A stretch of 64,000 nt of DNA from Pseudomonas shahriarae. Its GTDB lineage: Bacteria; Pseudomonadota; Gammaproteobacteria; Pseudomonadales; Pseudomonadaceae. The DNA lies in assembly GCF_014268455.2 (NCBI RefSeq), contig NZ_CP077085.1, positions 3,203,001 through 3,267,000 of the forward strand. Direction: 5' to 3'. Each line of letters starts with the position of its first letter. The stretch's first letter is position 1. The position numbers and the translations under genes were made by a program. This document shows positions 25,980 through 36,772 of this stretch, piece by piece. A model generated the notes under the pieces. The model ran no database searches. It saw nothing but the letters and a program-made list of their open reading frames with translations, and was not told the origin of the DNA.

Positions 25980-28900
25980 AGCGGAGTGTCCAGGGCAGCG
26001 TCGGTACGCACCCCGCGCCAGCCGTTGAAACGGTGGCGCAGGCGGTCGAGATAGAGGTAAACCACCGGGGTGGTGTAAAGGGTCAGGATCTGGCTGAAGA
26101 CCAGCCCGCCGATAATGGTCAGGCCCAGGGGCTGGCGCATTTCCGCGCCTTCGGCGGTGCTCAGCAGCAACGGCAAGGCCCCGAGGATCGCCGCCAGGGT
26201 GGTCATCAGGATCGGCCGCAAGCGCAGCAAACAAGCACTGCGTATGGATTCCAGGGGCTGCATGCCTTCCTTGCGCTCCAGCTGCAGGGCCAGGTCGATC
26301 ATCAGGATCGCGTTTTTCTTCACCACGCCAATCAGCAGGAACAGACCCAGTAGCGAGATCAGGCTGAACTCGCCGCCCAGCACGTAGATCGACAACAGCG
26401 CGCCGACCCCGGCCGAGGGCAGGGTCGAGAGGATGGTCAGCGGGTGAATGTAGCTTTCATAGAGAATCCCCAGCACCAGGTACACCGCGACCAATGCGCC
26501 GAGGATCATGAAGGGCTGGCTTTTCTGGGTGGCGGCGAAGGCATCGGCGGTGCCGGCCATCTTGGCGATCACGTCTTCCGGCAAGCCGACCTTGGCAATC
26601 GCCCGCTCGATGGCGGCCGTGCCCTGCTCCACCGTGACCCCGGGCGCCATGTCGAAGGCAATGTCTTCGGAGGCAAACTGCCCTTCGTGGCTGACGCGGT
26701 CGTTGGCCAGGCTGTTTTCGTAGTGGGCAATGGTCGACAGCGGAATTCGCGCGCCGTCAGCGGTAATCACCTGCACCTGATTGAGGGTGATCGGGTCCTG
26801 GGCGTATTTCGGATTGACCTCCATCACCACCCGGTACTGGTTGAGGCTGTCATAAATGGTGGAAATCTGCCGCTGGCTGTAGGCGTTGTTCAGCACCGAG
26901 GTAACCATGTTCATGTCTACGCCCAGGCGCTTGGCCTGATCGCGATCGACAATCAGCGTCACCTGTTGCGCACCCCGCCCTTCGCGGGCGTCGATGGCGG
27001 TTAGTTCCGGCAACTCGCGCAGCGCGGCGACCACTTTCGGGTACCACAGGCGCAAGGCCGCCAGGTCGCCACTTTGCAGGATGTAGGAATATTGCGAAGA
27101 CGTCTGGTCGCGGCCACCACCAAATTGCAGGTCCTGGTCGGCCATCAGCATCAAGCGGCCACCGGGTACCAGGGGCACGTTCTTGCGCAAGCGCTCGATC
27201 ACCGCCTGGGCCGACAGCTGGCGTTCCTTGATCGGCTTGAGGCGCACCAGCATCACCGCGTTGTTGGTGCCGTTGCTGCCACCGATAAAACCCGCCACGC
27301 TTTCCACTGCCGGGTCTTGCAACACGGCTTTGCGGAAGATCTCCATCTTCGGCTGCATGACGCTGAATGACAGGCCGTCATCGCCGCGCACAAAACCGAT
27401 CAATTGCCCGGTGTCCTGTTGCGGCATAAAGGTTTTGGGCACCACCACATACAGCGCGATATTCACCCCGATGGTCACGAACAGGCTGAGCAGGGTCAGC
27501 CGCTTGTGCCGCAGCACCCAGTCCAGACTACGGGCGTAACCCGCGACCATATGGTCGTTGACCTTCTGGCTCCAGCGCTGCAAACCGGTCTCCTGCCCTT
27601 TGACATGGGGCTTGAGCCAGCGCGCGCAGAGCATCGGGGTCAGGGTCAGCGAAACCACCAGCGACACAATGATCGCCGCCGCCAGGGTGATGGAAAATTC
27701 ACGGAACAGGCTGGTGACAATCCCGCCCATAAACAGGATCGACAGGAACACCGCCACCAGCGACACGTTCATCGACAGCAGGGTAAAACCGACCTCCTTG
27801 GCCCCCAGGTACGCTGCCTTCATTGGCGCGATACCGTTGTCGATATGCCGGGAAATGTTCTCCAGCACCACGATGGCATCGTCCACCACCAGGCCGGTGG
27901 CGAGGATCAGGGCCATCAGCGACAGGTTGTTCAGGGAAAATCCATAGAGGTACATGATCGCAAAAGTGCCCACCAGCGACACCGGCACCGCCAGGGTCGG
28001 GATCAGCGAGGCGCGGAAGTTGCCGAGGAACAGGTACACCACCAGGATCACCAGGGCCACGGCAATCAGCAGGGTCATTTCTGCCTCATGCAGGGTGGCG
28101 GTGATCACCGGCGAACGATCCATGGCCAGGTTGAGCTTGACGCTGGACGGCAATACCGCCTGCAACGCCGGCAACTGGGCCTTGATCTGCTTGACGGTCT
28201 CGATGATGTTGGCGCCGGACTGGCGGTTGATCACCAGCAACACCGCTGCATCATTGTTGAAAAAACCGCTGTTGTAGCGGTCTTCGACGCCATCGCTGAT
28301 CTTCGCCACATCGCTCAGGCGCAAGGCGGCACCGTCCTGGTAGCGGATCAGCAGCGGCTCATAATCCTTGGCCTTTTCCAGCTGGTCATTGGCCTGGATC
28401 TGCCAGTTGCGCTCGCCATCTTCCACCGAGCCCTTGGGCCGGCGCACGTTGGCATTGGCAATGGTGTCGCGCACCTCATCCAGGGACACGCCGTACTGGT
28501 CGAGGGCCTTGGGCTCCAGCTCGATGCGCACCGCCGGCAGGGAGCTGCCGCCGATCTGCACCTCGCCCACACCCGGTACCTGGGACAGGCTTTGCGAGAG
28601 GATGGTGGACGCCAGGTCGTAGAGCTGGCCCTTGGGCAACACGTCCGAGGTCAGCGACAGCACCATGATCGGCGCCTGGGACGGGTTGATCTTCCTGTAG
28701 GTGGGCATGCTGCGCATGCCGCTGGGCAACAGGTTGCGCGAGGCGTTGATTGCCGCCTGCACTTCCCGCGCCGCGCCGTTGATATCACGGTCGGAGTCAA
28801 ACGCCAGAATCACCCGGGTCGAGCCCTGGCTGGACGAACTGCTGAGGGTGGTGACCCCGGCAATCGCGCCAAAGGACCGTTCCAGCGGCGTGGCCACGGT

Positions 28901-29083
28901 AGACGCCATCACTTCCGGGCTCGCGCCAGGCAGGCTGGCAGAGACCACAATCACCGGGAAGTCGATCTGCGGCAACGGCGACACTGGCAGCAGGCTGAAA
29001 CTGACGCCACCCAGCAACATGATCGCCAGGCTCAGCAGCATGGTGGCTACCGGCCGGCGGATAAAAGGTCCGGACAGGTTCAT
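25976..29083 (-). CDS. muxC: RND efflux permease MuxC
   Basis: Second permease of a two-permease RND pump, 1035 residues, 12 membrane helices, two large periplasmic loops. Typical motifs: [15 protein letters not shown] start, [18 protein letters not shown] and the C-terminal [17 protein letters not shown]. It is a proton-driven exporter; MdtBC/MuxBC pumps use a hetero-trimer of two permeases with novobiocin, macrolides, bile-like compounds and aztreonam among known substrates. The ATGA overlap with muxB upstream and opmB downstream implies translational coupling. Confidence 0.95.
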   Translation of the reverse strand: MNLSGPFIRRPVATMLLSLAIMLLGGVSFSLLPVSPLPQIDFPVIVVSASLPGASPEVMASTVATPLERSFGAIAGVTTLSSSSSQGSTRVILAFDSDRDINGAAREVQAAINASRNLLPSGMRSMPTYRKINPSQAPIMVLSLTSDVLPKGQLYDLASTILSQSLSQVPGVGEVQIGGSSLPAVRIELEPKALDQYGVSLDEVRDTIANANVRRPKGSVEDGERNWQIQANDQLEKAKDYEPLLIRYQDGAALRLSDVAKISDGVEDRYNSGFFNNDAAVLLVINRQSGANIIETVKQIKAQLPALQAVLPSSVKLNLAMDRSPVITATLHEAEMTLLIAVALVILVVYLFLGNFRASLIPTLAVPVSLVGTFAIMYLYGFSLNNLSLMALILATGLVVDDAIVVLENISRHIDNGIAPMKAAYLGAKEVGFTLLSMNVSLVAVFLSILFMGGIVTSLFREFSITLAAAIIVSLVVSLTLTPMLCARWLKPHVKGQETGLQRWSQKVNDHMVAGYARSLDWVLRHKRLTLLSLFVTIGVNIALYVVVPKTFMPQQDTGQLIGFVRGDDGLSFSVMQPKMEIFRKAVLQDPAVESVAGFIGGSNGTNNAVMLVRLKPIKERQLSAQAVIERLRKNVPLVPGGRLMLMADQDLQFGGGRDQTSSQYSYILQSGDLAALRLWYPKVVAALRELPELTAIDAREGRGAQQVTLIVDRDQAKRLGVDMNMVTSVLNNAYSQRQISTIYDSLNQYRVVMEVNPKYAQDPITLNQVQVITADGARIPLSTIAHYENSLANDRVSHEGQFASEDIAFDMAPGVTVEQGTAAIERAIAKVGLPEDVIAKMAGTADAFAATQKSQPFMILGALVAVYLVLGILYESYIHPLTILSTLPSAGVGALLSIYVLGGEFSLISLLGLFLLIGVVKKNAILMIDLALQLERKEGMQPLESIRSACLLRLRPILMTTLAAILGALPLLLSTAEGAEMRQPLGLTIIGGLVFSQILTLYTTPVVYLYLDRLRHRFNGWRGVRTDAALDTPL

Positions 29084-32000
29084 GGCTCAACCGGCTCCAG
29101 CGCTTCGGACTTGCGCCAGCGACGGCCAAGGCGGTCGAAGTACAGATAGATCACCGGCGTGGTAAACAGCGTGAGGATCTGGCTCAACAGCAAGCCACCG
29201 ACCATCACCAGGCCCAGGGGTTGGCGCAACTCTGCGCCGGAGCCGGTGGCCAGCATCAAGGGCACCGCACCGAACAGCGCCGCCAGGGTGGTCATCAGGA
29301 TCGGCCTGAAACGCAACAACGCCGCCTGGTAGATTGCGGTCTGCGGGTCCAGGCCCTGGTTGCGTTCGGCGTCGAGGGCGAAGTCAATCATCATGATCGC
29401 GTTCTTCTTCACGATGCCGATCAGCAGGATGATGCCGATGATCGCGATCATCCCCAGGTCATTGCCCGTGAGCAGCAACGCCAGCAAGGCCCCCACCGCT
29501 GCCGATGGCAAGGTCGAGAGGATGGTGATCGGGTGGATATAGCTCTCGTACAGCACGCCCAGCACGATATACATGGTCACCACTGCCGCCAGGATCAGCA
29601 GCAACGTACTCGACAGCGAGGCTTCGAACGCCTGGGCGGCGCCCTGGAACTGGGTCTGCACGCCGACCGGCATGCCAATGTCCTTCTGCACCTGGTTGAT
29701 CAGCTCCACACCCTTGCCCAGGGCCACGCCGGGGGCCAGGTTGAATGACATCATTACTGCGGGGAACTGGCCGATATGGGTAATCGCCAACTGCGCCTGG
29801 CGCTGCTCGATGCGGGCCAGGCTGGACAGGCGCACCTGGCCGCCATCGGTGGTTTTCACATGGATCTGGTTCAGCGCGTCCGGCCCCAGGCTTTCGCCGG
29901 ACTGGGCCTGCAGCACCACGCGGTACTGGCTGGCCTGGGTGTAGATCGTGGAAATCTGCCGCTGGCCGAAGGCGTCGTACAGGGCGTCGGTGATATTGGC
30001 TACCGACACGCCCAGGCGCGAGGCCGCGTCGCGGTCGATCACCATGTACACCTGCAAGCCTTTGTCCTGCAGGTCGCTGGCCACATCGGTGAGTTCCGGG
30101 TACTGGCTCAGGGCCTGTACCAGCTTGCCGCTCCACAGGGCCAGCAGGTCGGCATCCGGGGAGGACATGCTGAATTGGTACTGGGTGCGGCTGACACGGT
30201 CTTCGATGGTCAGGTCCTGCACCGGCTGCATAAACAGACGGATCCCCACCAGTTTGTCCAGTGTCGGTTGCAGGCGTGCAATCACCTCGACGGCGCTCAA
30301 GTCCCGCTCTTTATGGGGCTTGAGGTTGATCAGCAGGCGGCCGCTATTGAGGGTGGCGTTATCGCCATCGACGCCAATGTAGGAAGAAAGACTTTCCACT
30401 GCGGGATCTTCGAGGATGATCTTCGCCAGCTCCTGCTGGCGCTGGCTCATGGCCGCAAAGGATATCGACTGGGGTGCCTCGGAAATGCCCTGGATCACCC
30501 CGGTGTCCTGCACCGGGAAGAAGCCCTTGGGCACCACCAGGTACAACACCACCGTCAGGCCCAGGGTGGCAATGGCCACCAACAGGGTCAGCGGCTGATG
30601 CTTGAGCACCCATTGCAGCTTGCGCCCGTAGGCGGCAACCAGCCAGTCGATCCACGCGCCACTGGCCTTGTAGAAACGCCCTTGTTCTGCTTCCTTGGGT
30701 TCGCGTTTGAGCAGGCGTGCGCACATCATCGGCGTCAGGGTCAGGGACACCACCAGGGAAATCAGGATCGCCACCGCCAGGGTGATGGCAAATTCGCGGA
30801 ACAGCCGCCCGACCACATCGGCCATGAACAGCAGCGGGATCAACACCGCGATCAGCGACAGGGTCAGGGAAACCAGGGTGAAGCCGATCTGCTTGGCGCC
30901 CTTGAGCGCGGCCGCCATCGGCGTCTCGCCTTCCTCGATATAGCGGGAAATGTTCTCCAGCATCACGATGGCATCGTCCACCACAAACCCGGTGGCGATG
31001 GTCAGGGCCATCAGCGTCAGGTTATTGATGGAGAAGCCAGCCAGGTACATCACGCCAAAGGTGCCGATCAGCGACAACGGCACGGCAATCGACGGGATGA
31101 TGGTGGCGCTGAAACGGCGCAGGAACAGGAACGTCACCATTACCACCAACGCAATGGCGATCAGCAGTTCATGCTGCACATCGGTGACCGAGGCGCGGAT
31201 GGTCTGGGTGCGGTCGGTGAGTACCGTCACGTCGAGACCGGCTGGCAGGTTGTCGGTGATGCTCGGCAGCAGCGCCTTGATCCGGTCCACCACCTCGATC
31301 ACGTTGGCGCCCGGCTGGCGCTGGATATTGAGCAATACGGCCTGGTTTTCATTGGCCCAGGCGGCTAGGCGTTCGTTTTCTGCGCCATCGACGATTTGCG
31401 CGACGTCTTTGAGGCGCAGCGGTGCACCGTTGCTGTAGGCCAGGATCAGTTCGGCGTACTGCTCGGGCGATACCAACTGGTCGTTGGCATCGAGCATCGA
31501 CACCCGTGTCGGGCCGTCGAAGTTGCCCTTGGGTTGGTTGACGTTGGAGGCGGCGATCAGGCTGCGTACGTCGGCCAGGTTCAAGCCATTGGCCGCCAGG
31601 GCCTCGGGGTTGACCTTGATCCGCACGGCCTGGCGCTGGCCGCCGGCGATGCTGACCATGCCCACGCCGCTGATCTGCGCGATCTTTTGCGCCATGCGCG
31701 TATCGACCAGGTCATTGAGCTTGGGCAACAGCATGGTCTTGGAGGTGACGGCCAGGGTCAGTACCGGGGTATCGGCCGGGTTGACCTTGTTGTACACCGG
31801 CGGCGCCGGCAGGTCCGAGGGCAACAGGTTGCTGGCCGCGTTGATCGCCGCCTGCACCTGTTGCTCGGCCACGTCCATATTGACGTCGAGGTTGAAGCGC
31901 AGGGTCAGGACCGAGGCCCCGCCGGAACTGGTGGAGGCCATCTGCGTCAGGCCCGGCATTTGCCCGAACTGGCGTTCCAGGGGCGCGGTGACCGCGCTGG

Positions 32001-32178
32001 TCATCACGTCCGGGCTGGCGCCGGGGTACAGGGTCATGACGCGGATGGTCGGGTAATCCACCTGGGGCAAGGCCGACACCGGCATCAAGCGATAGGCGAT
32101 CAGGCCAGCCAGGACAATGGCCAGCATGCTCAGGGTGGTGGCAACGGGCCTGAGGATAAACAGCCGTGACAGGTTCAT
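29080..32178 (-). CDS. muxB: RND efflux permease MuxB
   Basis: First permease of the pair, 1032 residues, with [16 protein letters not shown] at the start, [18 protein letters not shown] after helix 4 and [17 protein letters not shown] near the end. It shares the permease fold with the following gene but is a diverged paralogue; both belong to the MdtBC/MuxBC branch rather than MexB. It overlaps muxA by four bases upstream and muxC by four downstream. Confidence 0.95.
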   Translation of the reverse strand: MNLSRLFILRPVATTLSMLAIVLAGLIAYRLMPVSALPQVDYPTIRVMTLYPGASPDVMTSAVTAPLERQFGQMPGLTQMASTSSGGASVLTLRFNLDVNMDVAEQQVQAAINAASNLLPSDLPAPPVYNKVNPADTPVLTLAVTSKTMLLPKLNDLVDTRMAQKIAQISGVGMVSIAGGQRQAVRIKVNPEALAANGLNLADVRSLIAASNVNQPKGNFDGPTRVSMLDANDQLVSPEQYAELILAYSNGAPLRLKDVAQIVDGAENERLAAWANENQAVLLNIQRQPGANVIEVVDRIKALLPSITDNLPAGLDVTVLTDRTQTIRASVTDVQHELLIAIALVVMVTFLFLRRFSATIIPSIAVPLSLIGTFGVMYLAGFSINNLTLMALTIATGFVVDDAIVMLENISRYIEEGETPMAAALKGAKQIGFTLVSLTLSLIAVLIPLLFMADVVGRLFREFAITLAVAILISLVVSLTLTPMMCARLLKREPKEAEQGRFYKASGAWIDWLVAAYGRKLQWVLKHQPLTLLVAIATLGLTVVLYLVVPKGFFPVQDTGVIQGISEAPQSISFAAMSQRQQELAKIILEDPAVESLSSYIGVDGDNATLNSGRLLINLKPHKERDLSAVEVIARLQPTLDKLVGIRLFMQPVQDLTIEDRVSRTQYQFSMSSPDADLLALWSGKLVQALSQYPELTDVASDLQDKGLQVYMVIDRDAASRLGVSVANITDALYDAFGQRQISTIYTQASQYRVVLQAQSGESLGPDALNQIHVKTTDGGQVRLSSLARIEQRQAQLAITHIGQFPAVMMSFNLAPGVALGKGVELINQVQKDIGMPVGVQTQFQGAAQAFEASLSSTLLLILAAVVTMYIVLGVLYESYIHPITILSTLPSAAVGALLALLLTGNDLGMIAIIGIILLIGIVKKNAIMMIDFALDAERNQGLDPQTAIYQAALLRFRPILMTTLAALFGAVPLMLATGSGAELRQPLGLVMVGGLLLSQILTLFTTPVIYLYFDRLGRRWRKSEALEPVEP

Positions 32179-33479
32179 GCGCCGGCCTTTTGCGCCTTGC
32201 CGGCGTCAGCCGCCGGGCTGCCTTCGCCTTGTGCCGCGGGTTTGCCCTGCAAGTGTTCGGTCGGGCCGGTGGGCACCTGGTTGCTGTCGTTGACCACTTC
32301 CACATCGGTGCCATCTTTCAGGCGATCGGTGCCTTCCAGCACTACGCGATCGCCGGCGGCCAGGCCTTCCTTGACCACGGTGTTCTGGCCATCGGTCTCA
32401 CCAATCACCAGGGTGCGAATCTTGACCTTCTTGTCACCGTCCAGGGCGTAGACAAAGGTGCCATTGGTGCCGAACTGGATCGCGGCCGAAGGTACCAGCA
32501 CCACGTTTTTCAGGGTGTCGGCCAGCAGCCGCACGTTGACGAACTGGTTGGGGAACAGCACCTGGTCGTGGTTATCGAAGCGCGCCTTGAATTTCAGGGT
32601 GCCGGTGGTGACGTCGATCTGGTTGTCCAGGCTTTGCAGCACACCGGTGGCTTGCAGTTGCAGGTCGCCACGGTCCCAGGCCTGCACCGGCAGCTTGTTG
32701 CCACCGCGATAGCGGGCCAGTACGGTTTGCAGGGTGTTTTCCGGCAAGGTGAACGCCACGCTGATTGGCTGGGTCTGGGTGATGATCGCCAGGGCGGTGG
32801 TGTCATTAGCCGCCACCAGGTTACCGACGTCCAACTGGCGCAAGCCAACGCGCCCGGAAATCGGCGCACGGATCTTGGTGAACTCAAGGTTGAGCTTGGC
32901 GTCATCCACCGCCCCCTGGTTGGTCTTGACCGTGCCCTGGTATTGCAGGACCAGCGCGGCAGCGGTGTCCAGGGTCTGCTTGGCGATGCTGTCCTGTTCG
33001 TAGAGGCCGCGATAACGCTCAAGGTCAACCTGAGCGTTTTTCAATTGCGCCTGGTTTTGCATCAGTGTGCCCTGGGCCTGGAGCAAGGCATTCTGATAAC
33101 TGCGCGGGTCGATTTCCGCCAGCAGGTCGCCGGCCTTGACCATCTGCCCCTCTTCAAAGGCGATCTTGACCAGCTCCCCCCCGACCCGGCTGCGCACATT
33201 GATGGTGTTCAAGGCCGTCACCGTCCCCAGTGCCTTGTAGTACACCGGGAAATCCCCTGCGACCGCGGGTGCGACACGTACCGGCACCGCCGCACCCGAG
33301 CCGCCGAAGCCGGGACGCATCATCCCGGTCTTGCTGGTCCTGGCTGCCGGGGCCTCCTTCTGGGCGGTGCCGGTCGGCCAGAATTTCCAGCACAGGAAGG
33401 CAACAACCAACAGGACGAGCAAGCCAAACAGCCAGCGGCGGGAACTACGGGGGGACGATTGCATGGATTGATCAACCAT
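32175..33479 (-). CDS. muxA: Periplasmic adaptor MuxA
   Basis: Membrane-fusion protein of the pump, up to 434 residues. An N-terminal membrane anchor ([18 protein letters not shown]) precedes the lipoyl and alpha-hairpin regions: [30 protein letters not shown] split, then [15 protein letters not shown]. The first ATG (33479) and MQSSPRS (33464) are both possible starts; neither has a strong ribosome site. First gene of the operon. The 5' region 33480-33632 has a GGCGC/GCGCC hairpin but no regulator gene nearby. Confidence 0.94.
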   Translation of the reverse strand: MVDQSMQSSPRSSRRWLFGLLVLLVVAFLCWKFWPTGTAQKEAPAARTSKTGMMRPGFGGSGAAVPVRVAPAVAGDFPVYYKALGTVTALNTINVRSRVGGELVKIAFEEGQMVKAGDLLAEIDPRSYQNALLQAQGTLMQNQAQLKNAQVDLERYRGLYEQDSIAKQTLDTAAALVLQYQGTVKTNQGAVDDAKLNLEFTKIRAPISGRVGLRQLDVGNLVAANDTTALAIITQTQPISVAFTLPENTLQTVLARYRGGNKLPVQAWDRGDLQLQATGVLQSLDNQIDVTTGTLKFKARFDNHDQVLFPNQFVNVRLLADTLKNVVLVPSAAIQFGTNGTFVYALDGDKKVKIRTLVIGETDGQNTVVKEGLAAGDRVVLEGTDRLKDGTDVEVVNDSNQVPTGPTEHLQGKPAAQGEGSPAADAGKAQKAGA

Positions 33480-33632
33480 TGGAGGCGAGGGCTTCTACTG
33501 TGGGAGGCTGAAAGATAAGCACTGGGGCGCGTTTAGAAAAGCGCCTTTACCGGCTATTTACCTTCAGGCTTACAAACATTTACTTTTCGTGGGGCAACAT
33601 CAGCTATTTGGCCTAAACCGCTGAAGCACAAA

Positions 33633-33660
33633 TAAAAACGGCCTGGACTAGGCCAGGCCG
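33633..33660 (-). terminator. Rho-independent terminator of tpx
   Basis: On the minus strand CGGCCTGG and CCAGGCCG form an 8-bp stem with a 6-base loop, followed by TTTTTATTT. It lies 53 bp after the tpx stop and would insulate muxA from tpx transcription. Confidence 0.9.
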
Positions 33661-33712
33661 CAAGCATGCATCATACGTGTTACTGCAAAGCGACAGTAAC
33701 GCGCTGCCGCAA

Positions 33713-34213
33713 TTACTTCAGTACAGCCAGGGCCGCTTCGTAGTTTGGCTCTTCGGCGATTTCGCCAACCAGCTCGCTGTGCAGCACCTTGTCGTTTTCG
33801 TCCAGTACCACCACGGCGCGGGCGGTCAGGCCCTTGAGGGCGCCGTCGGCAATGGATACACCGTAGTCAACGGCAAAATCGGCGCTGCGGAAGTCCGACA
33901 GACTCTTCACGTTTTCCAGGCCTTCGGCGCCGCAGAAACGCGCCTGGGCAAATGGCAGGTCGGTGGAGATGCACAGTACAACGGTGTTGTTCAGCTCGTT
34001 GGCCTGGGCATTGAACTTGCGTACCGACGTGGCGCAGGTCGGGGTGTCAACGCTTGGGAAGATGTTCAGTACTTTGCGCTTGCCGGCGAAAGTCGCCAGG
34101 GTGACGTCCGACAGATCGCCTGCGGTCAGGGAAAAGTCGAGGGCCTGGCTACCGATTTGCGGCAACTGGCCTTCAACCTGGACCGGGTTGCCTTTGAGGG
34201 TGACTTGAGCCAT
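33713..34213 (-). CDS. tpx: Thiol peroxidase Tpx
   Basis: Atypical 2-Cys peroxiredoxin of 166 residues that reduces alkyl and lipid hydroperoxides with thioredoxin. The peroxidatic Cys60 lies in [15 protein letters not shown] and the resolving Cys94 in ARFCGAEG, the normal Tpx spacing; Arg of RKFN and the PxxxT/SxxC signature are present. Start MAQVTLKG is preceded by AAGGATTCCGTTC. It is a single-gene unit with its own terminator. Confidence 0.97.
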   Translation of the reverse strand: MAQVTLKGNPVQVEGQLPQIGSQALDFSLTAGDLSDVTLATFAGKRKVLNIFPSVDTPTCATSVRKFNAQANELNNTVVLCISTDLPFAQARFCGAEGLENVKSLSDFRSADFAVDYGVSIADGALKGLTARAVVVLDENDKVLHSELVGEIAEEPNYEAALAVLK

Positions 34214-34380
34214 GAACGGAATCCTTATGCTGGGTTAGACGAAACGAATTCGAGAGGCGGAAGTTAACCACAAAGTGCGAATGACACCTATGGCCGAACA
34301 CAAAATGTCATGACTGCGCCCGCGCCGGGCTGCTGTGGTTTAATTGCGCCGCGTTTGCCTGCCCTTGAAGGAATTCACCG

Positions 34381-35673
34381 TTGAAAAGTCAGCCTGCCAC
34401 CCACGTCCTGGTTATCGGTTACGTCTGGCCGGAGCCCCGCTCCTCGGCCGCCGGCGGGCATATGATGCAGATCCTGGAAAGTTTTCTGGCGCAAGGCTGG
34501 GCCATCACCTTCAGCAGCCCGGCCGCTATCGGTGAACACAAGGCTGACCTGGCGGCACTGGGTATCCGCGAATGCGCCATCGAGCTCAATAACTGCAGTT
34601 TCGACGACTTTATCCGTGAACTGGCCCCGGATATCGTGTTGTTCGATCGCTTTATGATGGAGGAGCAGTTCGGCTGGCGGGTGGAGAAGCATTGCCCGGA
34701 TGCCCTGCGCGTCCTGGAAACCTCGGACTTGCAAAGCCTGCGCGATGCCCGCCAGCAGCGCCTGAAAGACTACCTGAAGCAGCAGCCACACGCGGATGAC
34801 TTCAGCCCCGTGTTCGCCCCGGCCCTGGACGAAGAGTTCCAGAGGATGGCCGATACCGACCTGGCCAAGCGCGAGATCGCGGCGATCTACCGCTGTGATA
34901 TCAGCCTGATGATTTCCGATGTGGAGATCCAACTGCTCACCGAACAGTTCAAGGTGCCCGCCGCCCTGCTCCACTGGTGCCCGTTGATGATCGACGCCCC
35001 CAGCGAGGGGTTTATCCCCTATGAGGACCGCGCGCATTTCCTGAGCATCGGTAACTTCCGCCACGCCCCCAACTGGGATGCGGTGCTCTGGATGAAAAAC
35101 AGCCTCTGGCCGTTGATTCGCCAGCAGCTCCCCGGCGCCCAGTTGCACATCTATGGTGCCTACACCCCCCCCAAGGCCACCGCGCTGCACAATCCGGCCC
35201 AGGGTTTTCATGTGATGAACTGGGCCGAGGACGCCCTGCAAGTGATGTCGGCTGCGCGCATCTGCCTGGGCCCGTTGCGCTTCGGTGCCGGGATCAAGGG
35301 CAAGCTGGCCGATGGCATGCTCTGCGGCACCCCGAGCATTACCACCCCCATCGGCGCCGAAGGCATGACCGACGGGCAGCCCTGGCCCGGGACGGTCGCC
35401 CAGAGCGCCACGGCCCTGGCCGCCGCCGCCGTGGCGCTATACGAAGATCGGCAAGCCTGGACCGAGGCCCAGGCCAATGGCCGTGCGCTGCTGGCCCGTC
35501 GCTTTGCCCCGCAGGTCCACGGGCCCGCACTGGTTGAACGCCTGCAACATTGCCTGGGCGAACTGGCGCAGCACCGGCGCAACAACTTTACCGGCAGCAT
35601 GTTGCGCCACCACCTGCATAAAAGTACCCAGTACATGGCGCAGTGGATCGAGGCAAAAAACCGCGCTCTTTAA
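34381..35673 (+). CDS. GT-B fold glycosyltransferase
   Basis: The 430-residue protein begins with TTG (KSQPATHVLVIGYVWPEPRSSAAGGHMM), with AAGGAATTCACCG just upstream and no good ATG in frame nearby. The N-terminal half has the Rossmann-like VIGYVWPEP start. The C-terminal half carries the family 1/4 donor site PLRFGAGIKGKLADGML followed by TTPIGAEGM. The acceptor is not predictable; it stands alone between tpx and mtlR with no polysaccharide locus around it. Confidence 0.87.
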   Translation: MKSQPATHVLVIGYVWPEPRSSAAGGHMMQILESFLAQGWAITFSSPAAIGEHKADLAALGIRECAIELNNCSFDDFIRELAPDIVLFDRFMMEEQFGWRVEKHCPDALRVLETSDLQSLRDARQQRLKDYLKQQPHADDFSPVFAPALDEEFQRMADTDLAKREIAAIYRCDISLMISDVEIQLLTEQFKVPAALLHWCPLMIDAPSEGFIPYEDRAHFLSIGNFRHAPNWDAVLWMKNSLWPLIRQQLPGAQLHIYGAYTPPKATALHNPAQGFHVMNWAEDALQVMSAARICLGPLRFGAGIKGKLADGMLCGTPSITTPIGAEGMTDGQPWPGTVAQSATALAAAAVALYEDRQAWTEAQANGRALLARRFAPQVHGPALVERLQHCLGELAQHRRNNFTGSMLRHHLHKSTQYMAQWIEAKNRAL

Positions 35674-35745
35674 ACACCGACGCTGGCGAGGTGGCGCGCA
35701 ACGGGGCATTATCGGCTGCGCAACCACAATAAAAGCGACGCCAGC

Positions 35746-36651
35746 ATGAGCCGAGCAACGCGCATCACCGACCCTTCCTACGAGTTGATGGACGATCACA
35801 ACGGCCTGTCCATCATCTATCGCCAGCATGGCTTCCCCTGCCCGCTGGTGCGCTGGCACTTCCACAAGGAGTACGAGTTGCACCTGATTGTCGCCAGCTC
35901 CGGCAAGGTGTTTATCGGCGACTATATCGGCAACTTCCACCCGCAAAGCCTGTTCCTTACCGGCCCCAACTTGCCCCACAACTGGATCAGCCAGGTGGAG
36001 GAAGACGAAGTGGTGCCCAAGCGCGACATGTTGGTGAATTTCACCGATGAGTTGCTGGAAGGCGGCAGCCAGGTCTTCACTGAACTCAAGAGCCTCTCGC
36101 CGCTGTTGGAGCGGGCACAATACGGCATTGAGTTCCGCTGCCAAAAGACCATCGCCCAGGCGTTGACCTTGATGCAGCGCATCGAAGACACCCATGGGAT
36201 GGCGCGGCTGGGGCATTTTTTTGTGCTGCTGGAGGCGCTCTGTGCCTGCGAGGACTACCAAGTGCTGTCGGGAGGAGCCACCGCGCAGTTGGCCGATGAG
36301 CACAGCATCGACAGGACCAACCGTGCGGTGGACTACATTTTTGCCCATTACGCGCGGGAATTGTCCCTGGAAGAAGTCGCACACTACCTGGGGATGAAAC
36401 CCACCTACTTTTCCCGGGTGTTCAAGCAAGCCACCGGCCGCACCTTCATCGAGTTCGTCAATCGCCTGCGGATCAGCAAGTCCTGCGAACTGCTGGCCGA
36501 TGGCGATAAGGCCGTGACCGATGTGTGCTTCGAGTCGGGCTTCAACAACATCTCCAATTTCAACCGGCGCTTCCAGCAGCTCAAAGGCATGACGCCGTCG
36601 CATTACCGACGCCTGGCGGTACAGCGCCTGACCGAGCAGAACCTGGCCTGA
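35746..36651 (+). CDS. mtlR: AraC-family activator of the mannitol operon, MtlR
   Basis: The 301-residue protein has an N-terminal cupin sugar-sensing domain (WHFHKEYELHLIV, GDYIGNFHP) and a C-terminal double HTH (LSLEEVAHYLGMKPTYFSRVFKQ then DVCFESGFNNISNFNRRFQ). Size and position relative to mtlE fit MtlR of P. fluorescens, which activates mtlEFGK-DYZ with mannitol, sorbitol or arabitol and normally sits directly upstream of mtlE. Here about 4.5 kb of other genes separate them. The assignment rests on context and family. Confidence 0.85.
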   Translation: MSRATRITDPSYELMDDHNGLSIIYRQHGFPCPLVRWHFHKEYELHLIVASSGKVFIGDYIGNFHPQSLFLTGPNLPHNWISQVEEDEVVPKRDMLVNFTDELLEGGSQVFTELKSLSPLLERAQYGIEFRCQKTIAQALTLMQRIEDTHGMARLGHFFVLLEALCACEDYQVLSGGATAQLADEHSIDRTNRAVDYIFAHYARELSLEEVAHYLGMKPTYFSRVFKQATGRTFIEFVNRLRISKSCELLADGDKAVTDVCFESGFNNISNFNRRFQQLKGMTPSHYRRLAVQRLTEQNLA

Positions 36652-36772
36652 GCGGCTGAGAACGCTTCATTCACAACCGCCCGTCGCCACTGTCAATTTT
36701 GACAGTTACCTGCACGACCACCTTGGGTGTGTGATGTCTTTGTCCAGTTTTCCTGCACAAGGAGCACCCTCG

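Noticed and set aside
27404..29149. A 581-codon open frame antisense to muxC (and similar long ones antisense to muxB, mtlK and treS)
   Set aside because: They are GC-rich shadows of confident RND, ABC and GH13 genes; translations are His/Gln/Arg-rich low-complexity sequence without domains.
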